A DNA stretch of 64,000 nt from Podocnemis expansa. Lineage: Eukaryota; Chordata; Testudines; Podocnemididae. The DNA lies in contig ML682059.1 of assembly GCA_007922195.1 (NCBI GenBank), positions 14,044,153-14,108,152 of the forward strand. Reading direction: 5' to 3'. Of the stretch, positions 37,279-49,015 are shown piece by piece; within the stretch, counting starts at the first letter, position 1, and each line of letters opens with the position of its first letter. The translations under genes were made by a program, and so were the position numbers. The notes beneath the pieces are model-generated. The model ran no database searches, was not told the DNA's origin, and saw only the letters and a list, made by a program, of their open reading frames with translations.

Positions 37279-37556
37279 CCCCTTGAATATAATTTCTGAT
37301 CCCATTGCTTTGCTAATTGATTTGAATGTAGTTCAAATTAATGGCTGATCTTTTAGTGGTTACTCATTTTAATTGGGACTATCAATAAAGGCATGGATAA
37401 GATTTTTAATCCAGGCAGAGCTTTAGTTTAAGATGCCAGGGACTTGATTAAATGTGTTAAGAAATTAGGAACAAGCTGCAGAAGTATTCATGGAACATAA
37501 AAATCCTTCATTCATCTTTCATTAAACAAAGCACCCAATAGTTGGCTATTTTTGAG

Positions 37557-37717
37557 CAGGGGCATCACTGGTGCCGGGCTTACAGGGCTCGAGCCCCAAG
37601 TCCCAGCGCCCAAGCTCTGGATCCTCTGCTAGGCCACCCGTGGCGGTGGTGCACCTACAGGGCTCGAGTCCTGATGTGCTGAGGCCCAAGTCTTCTCCTG
37701 GGCCAGCAGCGCCTCTG
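37557..37717. mobile_element. hAT-like MITE with 8-bp target duplication
   Basis: 161 bp from CAGGGGCATCACTGGTGCCG to the inverted end CTGGGCCAGCAGCGCCTCTG. TTTTTGAG (37549-37556) and CTTTTGAG (37718-37725) flank it, 7 of 8 identical, as expected for hAT elements. Related to the copies at 33756 and 38682. Confidence 0.8.
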
Positions 37718-37725
37718 CTTTTGAG

Positions 37726-38227
37726 TGCTGGATGAAATGATCTTGGTGTATGTTTATGTATCGGTCTAATGCCTAAGTCTGATCTCTGACCTTCAGAATG
37801 AGATGTACTATATATGCGCTTCTCACCGTTTTTGACTTGAGGGGAACAGATATCACTTTTACACCCTCTTGAAGACAGATAGAAGGAGGTCACTAAGGTG
37901 GCTGCCTCCTTGCTCATCTCCCACCTCCTTGGCTGCCACAGGAAAACACCACGGACTCTGGAGCTTGTGCACTCCACCTGGGTCCCTAGGCAGCGGCTCC
38001 TTTCTGCAACCAGGGGGAGAGAAGATCATGCTCCTCTCTCTCTGACTCCAGCAGGGTCCCCAGAACCAATGGACCTAGGTGGAGTGCTTTGCCACGATCC
38101 CCGCTACAGCCAAGGGAAGGAGAGCACTGATCTCCCATGCCCTTGGCTGCAGCAAGGAACCTGCACTGGTCTTTTAGCCCCATGGAAACTCATTCTGCAT
38201 GTGTCCTTAGGCAATGCTCCTTATATT
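37726..38227. other. Intronic sequence without an assignable gene
   Basis: GC-richer than average. Two stretches resemble each other in inverted orientation (CTCCACCTGGGTCCCTAGG and GGACCTAGGTGGAG), suggesting another decayed mobile element. Open frames on both strands overlap and have no domain. Confidence 0.35.
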
Positions 38228-38240
38228 TAATCCAGAGACT

Positions 38241-38322
<82 letters not shown>

Positions 38323-38356
38323 ATGATGTTATTGCTAGTCAAAAGTCTCTGGATTA
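38228..38356. repeat. (TCTA)n microsatellite flanked by a 14-bp inverted repeat
   Basis: About 20 TCTA units (38241-38322). TAATCCAGAGACTT (38228-38241) and its exact complement AAGTCTCTGGATTA (38343-38356) lie on either side, so the tract sits in the loop of a possible cruciform. Confidence 0.95.
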
Positions 38357-38681
38357 AGTGTTTTAATTCTTATAATGGATCAGGTTTCCTATTTCTTTCA
38401 TTACATTGCTTCTAGGCAGGTGCCTAATATAATTGGGCCTAATTTTAAAGCCTAACCTGAACTGAACTAGGCCAACCTAAATTTGACCTGAGCCTGAGAG
38501 TGTCATGTCATTTGCAGACCCAACCCTAACACAATACTTACCTTGAACCCTGTGTCCTTGAGGCTCTGCAGCATTCCTCAGGCTTTGTGCCTGTGATTAG
38601 CTTCCAGTTGCCCTCTGCCAATGGGGTCAGCATGGTGCTGCTTTTGTGCCCTGCTTCTGTTGGCTGTGTCACTGTACTGTG

Positions 38682-38847
38682 CAGGAGCACCCCGGCCCAG
38701 TAAAAGACCTGGTGCTCAGCTGCCGAGACTTGGGTCTAGAGCACTGTAGGCGCACCGCTGCTGCATCCACCGCCACAGCGGACCTGGGGCTCTGGTGTTG
38801 GGAGTCGGGGCTCGAGCTCTGTAAGTAAGGTGCCAGCAACACCCCTG
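38682..38847. mobile_element. hAT-like MITE, inverted copy, with 8-bp target duplication
   Basis: 166 bp. Read on the minus strand it starts CAGGGGTGTTGCTGGCACC and continues GAGCTCGAGCCCC, matching the copy at 37557. GTACTGTG (38674-38681) and GTGCTGTG (38848-38855) flank it, 7 of 8 identical. Confidence 0.8.
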
Positions 38848-39233
38848 GTGCTGTGTCTGCTGAAAAGTGAGAAGTGCTATGACTCATCAGTACACTCACT
38901 TCACAGCACAGCCAATGAAGTGAGATGGCCACGGCTGACAAGAGTGGAGCGCACTGCCACTATTTGGCCAACCCCACAGGCAGGAGGAGGTAATCAGATA
39001 CCACCAGCCACAACCTGAGCCCAGTAAAGTTGGTTGTTTTCAGATCTGCCCAGAACCTGGTAACTGTAGTTGGTTTCATTGGGTTCCACTTGTGCCTTAT
39101 ATATTTATTAAATAGATTTCAGCACACACTCAGCCATGGTGTACAAATGGCTAATACCGAAAACATGGAGAGGCTAGTAATTGCAATTTCGATAAGCATT
39201 CAGCAATGAACAAACTTACCTAGATTATGACAA

Positions 39234-39362
39234 GTTCCAAAGGGGTAGCCATGTTAGTCTAGTTCAGCAAAACAAACAAGGAATCCCATGGCAGTTTTAA
39301 ATCACTTTAAAATAAATTTATTAGTCTTTGAAAATATCACAGACTCCTTGTATGTTTTCCCC
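39234..39362. mobile_element. Foldback pair of Penelope-like 3' ends
   Basis: The left arm is minus-oriented (AAGTTCCAAAGGGGTAGCC, ATGTTAGTCTAGTTCAGCA). The right arm is plus-oriented (AAATTTATTAGTCTTTG, CACAGACTCCTTGTATG) and is truncated. No coding sequence between them. Confidence 0.75.
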
Positions 39363-42300
39363 ATATTACGTGACTCTGTGGGGTCTGTAAAACTGGACTT
39401 GAAATTTCATTAGATTGATGCTTCTTGTGACATGTCACATACTTACTTAATACTTCTTGTCAGGCTAAGTGCCATTAATAGTCTAGTGAAATGAGCACAA
39501 GGTTTAATTTCAAGGACTTCTGAATTTTCATTCTGGTCTGCCATTAATGTACATTCTTTGGTCTTCAGCATTTAGCCTTTCTGTCTCTTTTTCCTCTTCT
39601 TTAAAATGGGACAATAGTTGGGGGAGGTGGTATGAGGATTACCAGTGAATCTTTATAAGTGCTTTGATAATATAAAATACATTTTTTTTTATTTTGTCCC
39701 TCCTGCATTTTGTTTGAGCAGGATCCAGAATTGCAAAGATGTATGAAAACAAAAAAAATTATGGGAGGGGGGGAAACGCATCCAATCTCTTTAGAATGTC
39801 AAAAATGTTCAGTTTAACTTGTGCATGAAGGGTTGGGAATGCTCTTATTCCAGGAGAATTAGTTTGTCATCTCTAATTATAATGAGTACAGCATAGCACA
39901 GTAATTCAAATCCTTCCTTTACACTCTGGTTTGCTCTCATACATGCACTTTCCTCCTTCTCCTCCTGTCGCCTTGCCTTCTCTTCCTTTCTGACAGCTAT
40001 TGTGAAAAATAATTGTTTATCCAACCTGACATTTTAGTCTTCATTTGAACTGCAATTCTTAATCTCAGCACTATTGTCTTTAAACAAAGAAACTGTTGCG
40101 AACTGTTTAAAAGTGGATAGATTTACATAAAGAAAGGCTCACTCACTCATTATTTATAGGCTTGCCATTGTGACTTTTCTGAGCTAGAAATGTGGGACGT
40201 GGACTTAATTGTTGATTTGTGGTGAGGATAACTGAAACGCTTCCTGGTGTAGCAGAATAAAGCTTTGTAAATGAAGATTATGTTGATGTACTACAAGCTT
40301 CTGCAAGATACCACAACAAAAATGCCGCTGTGGATATTCAGTAGTAAACTGGTTTCCATAACTCTTAGATTAACTCAGTAATGTAAGGTCAGGTATTTAA
40401 AATAGCATTCTTAGCTTTTGCAGTTCAGCATGTTTATTTTGTTAAACAGATTACGAAGTAAGCAGCATAAATGTAGTACTGATTAAAGCAGATCTGTGCA
40501 AACAACGGCTTTCAGCAAAGCCATATAAATTTACAGTGAGTTGTTAGCTTCTCCTGGTGTTTTGAGACTATCAGCCCAGGCTCTGTGATGATACTGTCCA
40601 ATCAGACTTCTCCTCAGTTACTTCTTCCCCAATCTGCTTAGTCATGGGACCACCACCAGTCACACAGATGATTTAGTCCTCCCTAAATGGCCTTACTAGC
40701 TAATGAATTTGTTTCTAAGAGAACTAAATATGTGTATCATGAACAAGAAAACAGTCGATAAGTAACTAAAGGGTGTTAATACCAAGGAAGGAAAGAGTAT
40801 TTAAAAAGGAATGTCATCAGGAGCTGAGCTGGATTAGGGAAATATAAATAATATAATAAATATAATAAAACGTTCTGACATGCCTCCTTTGAATTTGCCC
40901 CTTTCCCAATGCCATGGTCTCGTCTCATGCCATGGTCTTGCTTCTGCACAGTGGCTCTTCCACTCTGTTGGATGGCTTGTGAATGGTGGCTAAATTAGCA
41001 GTAGTTTTGAGTAAGTGGGCAGTTTGTGTTAGTGAGATATTTGTGTCACCAACAGTCACATAACCATTGGCTGGTCCCTAAGATCTTAAATATCTAACTA
41101 ATAACAAGGTACTACATTAATTGTAGGAATGAAAAATGTTTCCAAGCATTGAATATATTCAAGTATCATTCCTTTCTTATGTGGCATCTCAAGTATTTAG
41201 GTAAGGTGTGGGGTCTATGACTGCCCCGACCCTTTGGCTTCCCCTCAGGCATATCACAAAATTCCCCAAAAATTGGTGGCTAAAAATTTTCAGTGCTGCC
41301 AGCAATGCCTGTATGGATGAGCTCCCTGGATTAAAAGCACTATAGAAGTGCTAAGGAGTATTATTCCAAACCAAGATTTTTAAAAATGGGTGCCTAATAT
41401 AGGATGCTAAATCCTGAGTAAAGTGGCATGATTTTCAAAAGTTCTAAGTATTCAGCCATTTCCACTGAATTATTATTTTGAGAGAGAGGGCAGTTGGCAA
41501 GGAGTGAGGGAGTTAATTGCTGAGCAGCTGGCAGGAAAAGGTCCTCAAATAGCCCTCGGGGAAGCATCATAAGGTAGATGGTGGAGGGGGAATGGGCAGC
41601 GGAAGCTGGGGCTGAACCAATGGAATTCCAAGGGAGGTTGTGCAATGCTCATTGTTGGAGATTTATAGGAACAGGTTTAACTAATATCAGTCAGGAATGA
41701 CCTAGGGTTACTTGATATTGCCCCAAATTAATGTCCTGGATTTGTTGCCTTCTCAAGGTCCCTAGATTTCTGTGATTTAATATATGGTGCCGGGCTTGAA
41801 GAGTATCTTGAGGGAGGAGGAGAGTATAAGTGCCAGGATACCTGAAAAAGATCCAGTTGGTGGGGATGGGAATGAGGAGCAAAGGAGCCTCCTGAATGCC
41901 ACCTAGGTAACCAGCTGATTATACTCTAGCCCCAAATTTTCTAGATGACAATGCATAGTAGCAAAGCAAAATATATATCTATATATATTTTTCTATTATG
42001 ATCACTGAAGAGGCAAAGGATATAGCTGCAAACTGTAGAGGCCTCAGGGTCTTGTGAAGCAGCTACATACACCTGTAATCCCTATTTACCTTGAGATGAA
42101 ATACTATTTTCAGAGCTGCTGCTTCTATCATCAACTTTGTAATCGGCTCAAATCTGGGGATATCATAGAGCTCCAAATAATTACTCTGTTTAGAGTACCC
42201 CACCTTTCTGAAAACTTCCTGGGAATTCTGGAGACTTAATAATTCACCAGTTGCAAAACGAAGACATGCCCACACAATTTGGGGTTTCTTCTTGAATCTG

Positions 42301-43733
42301 CCATGTTAACTAAAGAGACTTTCTAAAGTTGCATACAAAATTAACAGCTGAAGACTTGCAAACAGAAAGAAAGACAATATTAAATTACATTGAATTTGTG
42401 AATATCTAGAAAGCCACAGGGCTTCTCCATGGGTTTCTCTCCAGATCTGACGTCTGAGTTACCCAGATGCTAAGCACCCTAATTTGCTACTGACGACAGT
42501 GACCCTCCACAAGAGGACAGCTTTTATACAGACAGGCTGCATTCAGCTGAAAGTCCATCAGAATTGTAGGATACAATCCAACCTATATGTTCTCCACTAC
42601 TCTTTATACTGAAAGTTGCTGCTGAGAAACTTTATCCATCAATTCTATGAAAGAAATTTAATAGCTCAATTCAGAAATGGCTCAATTTCCTCTTTTCTTA
42701 ATATTTTTCTTACACTTCCCACCCAGCCTTTCTCTGAGTGAAAAAACAAAAATTATCTGCTATTTGAAACCCAATAATATGCTTCTTAATTCTCTAATTC
42801 TTTGTTATTTCAAAAAAACTTTAATAATTTATCCTATATCTTGACCTAGCATACATGTAATTTAATAATCCACAGAGCATTGTGCAAGTAATTTGTGAAA
42901 ATCCCCTTTGAAGAATCTTGAATTTCTGCACTTCATGTGAGAGAAAGGTCTTCTTAGAGGAACACGTTTTTGATTAATTTAGTTCTACAGCAGAAAGTGC
43001 AGAAATCCCTTGAAGTTCATGTTACACATTACTGCCACAACTCATTGCTGTTGAAACCACTTGATGCTTAGATTACATTATAGAATTTATAAATAAAAAA
43101 ACCCTATACTTAAAGGTGAGAGAGCCTTATCATTTTAAGCCCATTTGAGCATAATTTTCTCAAAATACTTGTCTTTGGAATGAAGCTTCAAATGTTTCAT
43201 GTCAGTCAAAACAAGGCACATAACTTTAGCCATTTTGAATCAAGGAATTGTGAATGAAATTTGTATTTCTCTGCTTATTAAAAAAAACCTTGCAACATCA
43301 TCTCATTGTCAAAAAAAGCAGAGTAGAATATAAAGGTTTCAAATGTATTCCATGCTGAGTAATGAGGCTCCTCCTAAGCTGAGAAAAATACACCATTCTA
43401 TAAATTAAAGCTTTAGAAGTATTTATTTTCAAATGTATTGTATATAACTCTGTTCACCACTAAGTACTCAGATAGCGTAGTTACTACACATACGCTAAGA
43501 CTAGCAAAGAGTGTCTGGCATATGTGGCAGATTGGATATTTCTGTTTACCTGTTCAATGCTGCTACTTATGTAAGAGTGTGACACAGAAAACCTTGCTTG
43601 TCAACATGGAAAATTCAGCATGCAATATAAATGGATTTTTCTGGTTTTCTTCTAAAGCATTAAAAGAAAACAGATGCTAAAATGACAGTATCATTGAGAA
43701 ATTAAAAGCCAAATTCTGCTTTTGATCATATAG
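39363..43733. other. Intronic sequence, one MIR-like relic, no gene
   Basis: At 39490-39665 a plus-strand MIR-like stretch is visible (TTTAAAATGGGACAATAGTT, GGTATGAGGATTACCAGTG, TATAAGTGCTTTGATAAT). The remaining 4 kb is AT-rich and anonymous; no exon was recognised. Confidence 0.4.
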
Positions 43734-44181
43734 GGTCAGATTAATGCAGGGGCTAGCGGGACTGAAACCCTGGGCCCCCGCCGTAGTTATGGCCCTACCA
43801 GCCCCTATGGCCCCTGCATGATCCAGCCCCCACCACTGGTCCCGCTGCTTGTGCCTGGGGGGGTGACTTGGCACATGTTCCCTCCACTCCAGGGCCAGGG
43901 CCAGCTGGCATACGGTGCAGTCTCTGGCACAGCCTTCAAGAACCCATGGTCCTGGAGGGCTGCACCAGAGGTGCACTGTGCACCAGCTGGCACTGCCTCT
44001 GGGTGCAGACCAGTCAGACCAGGGCTGGCAGAGGGCAGTCCTTGACCCCAGAGGCACCCCCTCCAGCAGCAGCCCACCTGCAAGTGACTGTGGTAGGGTG
44101 CTGGGGTTCCTGGTGCGGGGGGCCGCCCACGAGAGTCCCAAAGTGGTGGGCAGCTCCAGACCACCTAATCCAGACCTGCAG
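43734..44181. mobile_element. Possible GC-rich DNA transposon relic
   Basis: A GC-rich 448-bp island. It begins GGTCAGATTAATGCAGGGG and ends CACCTAATCCAGACCTGCAG, partly complementary. TCATATAG (43726-43733) and TCATAGAG (44182-44189) flank it, 7 of 8 identical, compatible with an 8-bp duplication. Long open frames on both strands reflect composition only. Confidence 0.45.
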
Positions 44182-45018
44182 TCATAGAGGACATAGAAGT
44201 TCATCTGAAGTCAATAGACTGAACTCAGATGTCTAAGGGTGAGTACTGGGAGGACTCTGGATCATCAAAATATTCCAAAATAAAGTAAGTTCCCATTACT
44301 TCATGGCTATAGTGCTGCAGGCTTCCAAGTGGCACTGCAGGAATGTAGCCATCCCAGGTCTGCGGAGCCAGGTGCTAGTTCATGGACCCTTACAATCAAC
44401 CTAATTGGTCTTGCCAGGTATTGAGCTTTGTCTTTTATTAAAAAGCGGATGTAAACTGTGGGAAAAAGAGTTACTGAAAGGAATGTTTTAAAAGACCAAT
44501 TCTCAAATCCTGCTTCACTCACGACTGTACGGGTCTCCAAGATCATTTTGAATGAACACTAATTGGTATATCCCCACTACTTGCAATTTTCCATTTTGCA
44601 GTTTTCTAAGTTAGGATGTATGTTTTGGAATGTTTCAGCACCTTATTTATTTTGTATTACAGATTTCTCTCCATCAGCAGCAGGATGTATTTGTGACTGC
44701 TAAAAGAGTAATATAATATATGGGTATGAACTCTGAGTTGCTTGTTTCATTACAGTGACTTCTCAGATTTCATACAGTAAAAAAAGCCAAAATGTTTGAT
44801 TTATATGCTGAACAATCTCATTAACTTCAATGAGGTTCCAAGTGTTGTAAAGCAGACCACAATTCGGTCCATAATCCTTCAGAGATTTTTTTCACATATC
44901 TGAGAAGAAGATAGCCTGCACCTAAATGTTGAAGACAGTTTCTTTAGAGAATTTAGAAATGCTAAAGACCTTTTAGTTTGCTTTTCATTGATGTTTACTT
45001 TTGTTCCTAAAATAAAGT

Positions 45019-45021
<3 letters not shown>
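44182..45021. other. Intronic sequence without a gene
   Basis: Anonymous; a short stretch near 44820 (TTAACTTCAATGAGGTTCC) resembles the tail of an ancient LINE. Confidence 0.35.

Positions 45022-45052
<31 letters not shown>
45022..45052. repeat. Poly(T) tract
   Basis: 31 uninterrupted T residues. It could be the antisense tail of a retroposed sequence, but nothing recognisable follows it. Confidence 0.95.
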
Positions 45053-45055
<3 letters not shown>

Positions 45056-45997
45056 TGTGGGCTGTAGTTCATTCTAATGGAACTCAGTAGTGTAATAGTT
45101 TTCATCTCCAAAGATGGGTGTATTTTGTTTTAGGAGAGAAAGATTTATGGTCAGAAACACAGGTACAATCAAGTAATCCCTTTTACTTACGAGTTCACTA
45201 TTCCTGCTAACATAGATTTGAACAGAGATAGGAATTAATAACAAAAACAAGTCAGTCAACAAAAACAATAAAAAAATCCCCACTTGCAAATTAAACCAAG
45301 CAGATGAGTAAAAGTAGGACTAGAATCAAGCCCACATTTTCTACTGCTATCTACACAGTATTTTCTACTACCTTTTTGGCAAACTTCTACGATTGAAACT
45401 AAGCTTGTTTCAGTGAAGTCTTCATGTTGTAACACTTGACAGCAGCATTCAGGCTGGGTTTCAATTTCAAATGAACAAGAAGGAAAGAAAAAAAATACAC
45501 TTCTAATATCTGATCATACCTTTTGAACACCAAAATTATTATTTTTTTCATTATAGAAAGAATTATTAGCTTTGTAAAAAGTAACAAGACAGGAATTTGT
45601 TTTGCTCTATCAGTATTTTAGGGCCTTGATTGAAATTCAAACACTGCATATAATCATGCCAATTTCACTTTAAACTGCATTTCAGAGAAAGGGGGGAAAT
45701 TCTGACCGAATCTACAGCTCCTATTTCCACATTTTTGGGACAAAACACTTCAAGCTTTCCCTCAAAATGACTTTTTGTATGATATGACTTTTGTGTGTTA
45801 TATCATAATGAAAAAGTTTAAACTGAATTGAAACCACTTACATTTTGCCCAAATAAAAGAGTTCACTCAAATTGAAATGGAAACATTTTCAGAATTTTCT
45901 TTCACAGAAAAATTTGAAATTTTCAGCTTCTGTTCCTAATTGGCATGAAAACAAATCTCAAAATCTTCAGCAAAATGGAAATAAATTTCTCTGTATA

Positions 45998-46129
45998 CTT
46001 TTGCTCAAGAGCATATACCCCTTGCTTTACATGCAGATGGTCCTGGGTTCAAACTCTAGGGGGTTGGACTAGATAATCTCATGAGGGCCCTTCCAACCCT
46101 ATGATTCTATTCTATTCTATTCTATTCTA
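45998..46129 (+). mobile_element. tRNA-derived SINE with a CR1 3' tail
   Basis: The head is tRNA-like, with a box-A-like TTGCTCAAGAGCATATACCC (46001-46020) and a box B GGTTCAAACTC near 46046. The tail GGGTTGGACTAGATAATCTC ... CCTTCCAACCCTATGATTCT matches the 3' end of the CR1 copy at 13640-14157 and ends in a (TTCTA)n run. This is the design of the turtle-type polIII/SINE, which is copied by CR1 machinery. The promoter boxes place it on the plus strand. Confidence 0.75.
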
Positions 46130-46599
46130 AGAGGGATTTCGGGTATCTTTGTGCACCACTGATGCTGGCCCAGCAAAGAGCTGGGACAGATCACCAGAGT
46201 AATTTGTACATGCTGGGGGCTATTCTGATGGGTGACAACTGTCAGTAGCCTTCAGTTGATGTTATAATAGTCAGACAGTGCTGGGTCACTTGGAAGCCTC
46301 AATCTCATCTCTTTGAATTCAGCTTTGACCTTACACTGGCTGAGGAGGGGAAGGAGGTGGCTCCATGAACTTTTATGCTGAGTTTGTGCTAGTGAAGGAT
46401 CCACCTAAGTGTGTGGATCTCCATTGACTGGCTTTATCAACTTTAAGGCAGCAGTGCACTGGCAGCAATAATACAAACTGACCCCAACATACAGGAAATT
46501 TTGGACCTAAGACTTTCAAACAGTAGTGCAGTCCATCTTTTTTGCAGATTCAAGCTCACTTCTGGCAATCCCATTGATTCTAGTTGTTGATATTATTTA
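46130..46599. other. Intronic sequence without a gene
   Basis: Anonymous; nothing assignable. Confidence 0.35.
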
Positions 46600-46872
46600 T
46601 TTGTCTCACCATAGTAACTAGAGGCCCCAACCATGATTAGTCCCTGTTGTACTAGATGCTATATAAATACATAATGAGCAACAGTTGCTTCCCCAGAGTT
46701 TATAGTCTACGTAGATGAGACAGACCACAGAGGGTGGGGTTGAGAAGAAATGGAGGTACAAAAACATCAAGTGCTTGCCAAACGTCACACAGAAGGTAAA
46801 TGGCAGAACTGGGAATAGAATACAAATTTCCCAGGTGTCAGTCCCATACACTATTCGCTAGACCATGCTGCC
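46600..46872 (-). repeat. MIR-like SINE relic
   Basis: Contains TTGTACTAGATGCTATATAA, CCAAACGTCACACAGAAGG, TAAATGGCAGAACTGGGAAT and TTCGCTAGACCATGCTGCC, the antisense MIR-type order including the tRNA-related end. Confidence 0.65.
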
Positions 46873-48914
46873 TTCACTGATGTTTAGATATATCTAGCGA
46901 TGCTGTCCCAAAAGTGGCAAAGTTTTCACACTCAGAGTGGTACTCTGGTTTCAATGACTGTATATTTTTATTAAGAGTTCAGCCACTTCATTTGAATATA
47001 TACTTTATCTTGTTCCATTGTGCCTTTTGTAGTCATCTTTTTTTAAAGTGAGACTTCATGCTCTCTACGTGTCAGTCTATGCAAATACCATGCACCTACA
47101 ACTAATTCTAACATTATCAATTATTTGTAATCAAATGTTTTTCCATAGGTCACTTCATAAAAGTACTCACCCTCAAAAAAATCCTGTAAGATATTTTTGG
47201 CATATTAGTTCCTTCATTTTCTAACAGGAAATCACTGATTTATCCAGCAAAGAATGAAGATTAAATCAGACATGGTTTGTGTGCACTGTGCAGCTCCTCT
47301 CATTAGTTATACGTTCCATTTTCACTGCCAATGTTTTATGTTCAGCTCACTCAGAAGCGAAATCCTGCACTATCATTTACCATTGTAACTCTCACCCTTG
47401 ATTAATCCGGCTCATGATGCAAACCTGACTGACTCTCTTTGCAGTGGTGTCTTTACCTTTATATGTTATTTATGCATTACATGAGGTGATAAGAGCTATG
47501 GTAAGAATGAAATCTAAATTAAAGTTTTATGGCAAACATAGAATATGGAAAGACTTTTTTGTTGGGAAGAGAATTAAATTTCACCATTCTCAAGGTAGTA
47601 ATTGAGATAACAGGCATGATTTGTGGCCAAATTGTATATAATCACAGCTGTGTAATCTATAATTTCCAGATTCTGGATTTGTTTTTATAGCACCAAACCT
47701 TTGTTGGTGCAAACTGGTGAAACTACATTTTTCTCTGACACCCCCCCTCCACTCCCTTTTGTTTCCATGGAGCTCTGCAATCCACAGAATTGCAGCATGC
47801 AAATGAGTTGAAGAAGAATGTTTATGAATGGTTGAGTTACCTCTGATATCCAATGACACCATTTAAGAGTGACTTCATATACTGATCTGGCCTTGAGTAC
47901 AATTATAACAATTAGATACATGCTGTGCTTAATCACAATCTTATTTTTTAAAAATGTTCATCAATGGTAATGAAAGCAGGGATATTTGTTTCTGTATGGC
48001 CTAAGATTCTTTTGCTAAAGGGGCTCCAAAAAGGCTGTTTTCTCAGTAAAAGCCTCCTCAAGGACAAAGTTGGAATGAATTTTAACTTAAAACACATTAA
48101 CATATTATAAATCTTTGTTATATTCATTCTTTATTCAAATTATGTGCTGTAAATTTGGGGAGGATAGAATTTGACGGTTTTGTAAAGCTGTGCATGTTGC
48201 ACATGCAAATCTCAACTGTAATTTTACCATGGAATTTTTATTACGCCTAATGATAGCAGAATTCAAGGACATTCCAGGTCAGTTCCCATTTGGACCTGAA
48301 ACTGATGATGCAGAGTCAGATATGTTCTTAATATAAATTGTTTATTTACAAAGTGTAATCAAGTCCTGATCCTCTGGACACAGGTAGTAATGAATGCCAC
48401 TCAGGCAAATCCCTCATGCAGACTCATCTGGTAAAAGATCATTGTCCAGTTCCCAGAAGCTGTCTTGCTTCAGCCTCTATTCATGGTCTTTTACAACCCC
48501 CACTGCTTAACACAATCTATTTCTTCTCCCACAATCCCTTGGTTTTGCCCCTGGGAAACACCTAGTGAAGACTGCTGACTGAGGCTTCCTGTGCTGACCT
48601 CATGGGTCAAGGCCCCTGCTCTCTGTTTGTGCAGCGATTCTGCAACACTGAAGAAACTCACAGCTTCAACTTCAAGACACAGGCAAGTGGTTTAAACCAC
48701 ATCAGACCCTTAACAACTCTTTGGGTGCTGTTACTACAGAACATCTTAACTCTTTTTATTGGGAGATTTAGTGTATACTCTAATGGGCAAGTCACAACCA
48801 GCAGGTTATGGCTCAGCATAATAATACTATTTACCATGACAAAACTGAAAAATGCAGGATTTTGAAAGGTCTTTGAAAGGTGTTTGTCATAGGCTCATAA
48901 TTTAACAGACCAGT
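46873..48914. other. Intronic sequence without a gene
   Basis: The part from about 48290 to 48720 has a minus-strand AATAAA signal and a C/T-rich stretch reminiscent of an LTR, but no termini were found. No exon recognised. Confidence 0.3.
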
Positions 48915-49015
48915 AATTTCATAGATTCAAAGGCCAGAAAGGAACACTGTGATTCTATAGTTTGACCCTTGCATAACACAGGCCATAGAATTTCACCCAC
49001 TAATTCTTGCATCGG
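48915..49015 (-). mobile_element. CR1 LINE 3' fragment, antisense
   Basis: TTTCATAGATTCAAAGGCCA, GAAAGGAACACTGTGATTCT, GCATAACACAGGCCATAGAA: the antisense 3' end of the same CR1 subfamily as the fragment at 14791. Confidence 0.7.

Noticed and set aside
38241..38322. Tyr/Leu/Ser repeat peptide across the TCTA tract
   Set aside because: Simple microsatellite translation with no gene context.
43677..44236. Open frames of up to 175 codons on both strands
   Set aside because: They lie over a GC-rich transposon-like island; the overlapping frames on opposite strands reflect composition.
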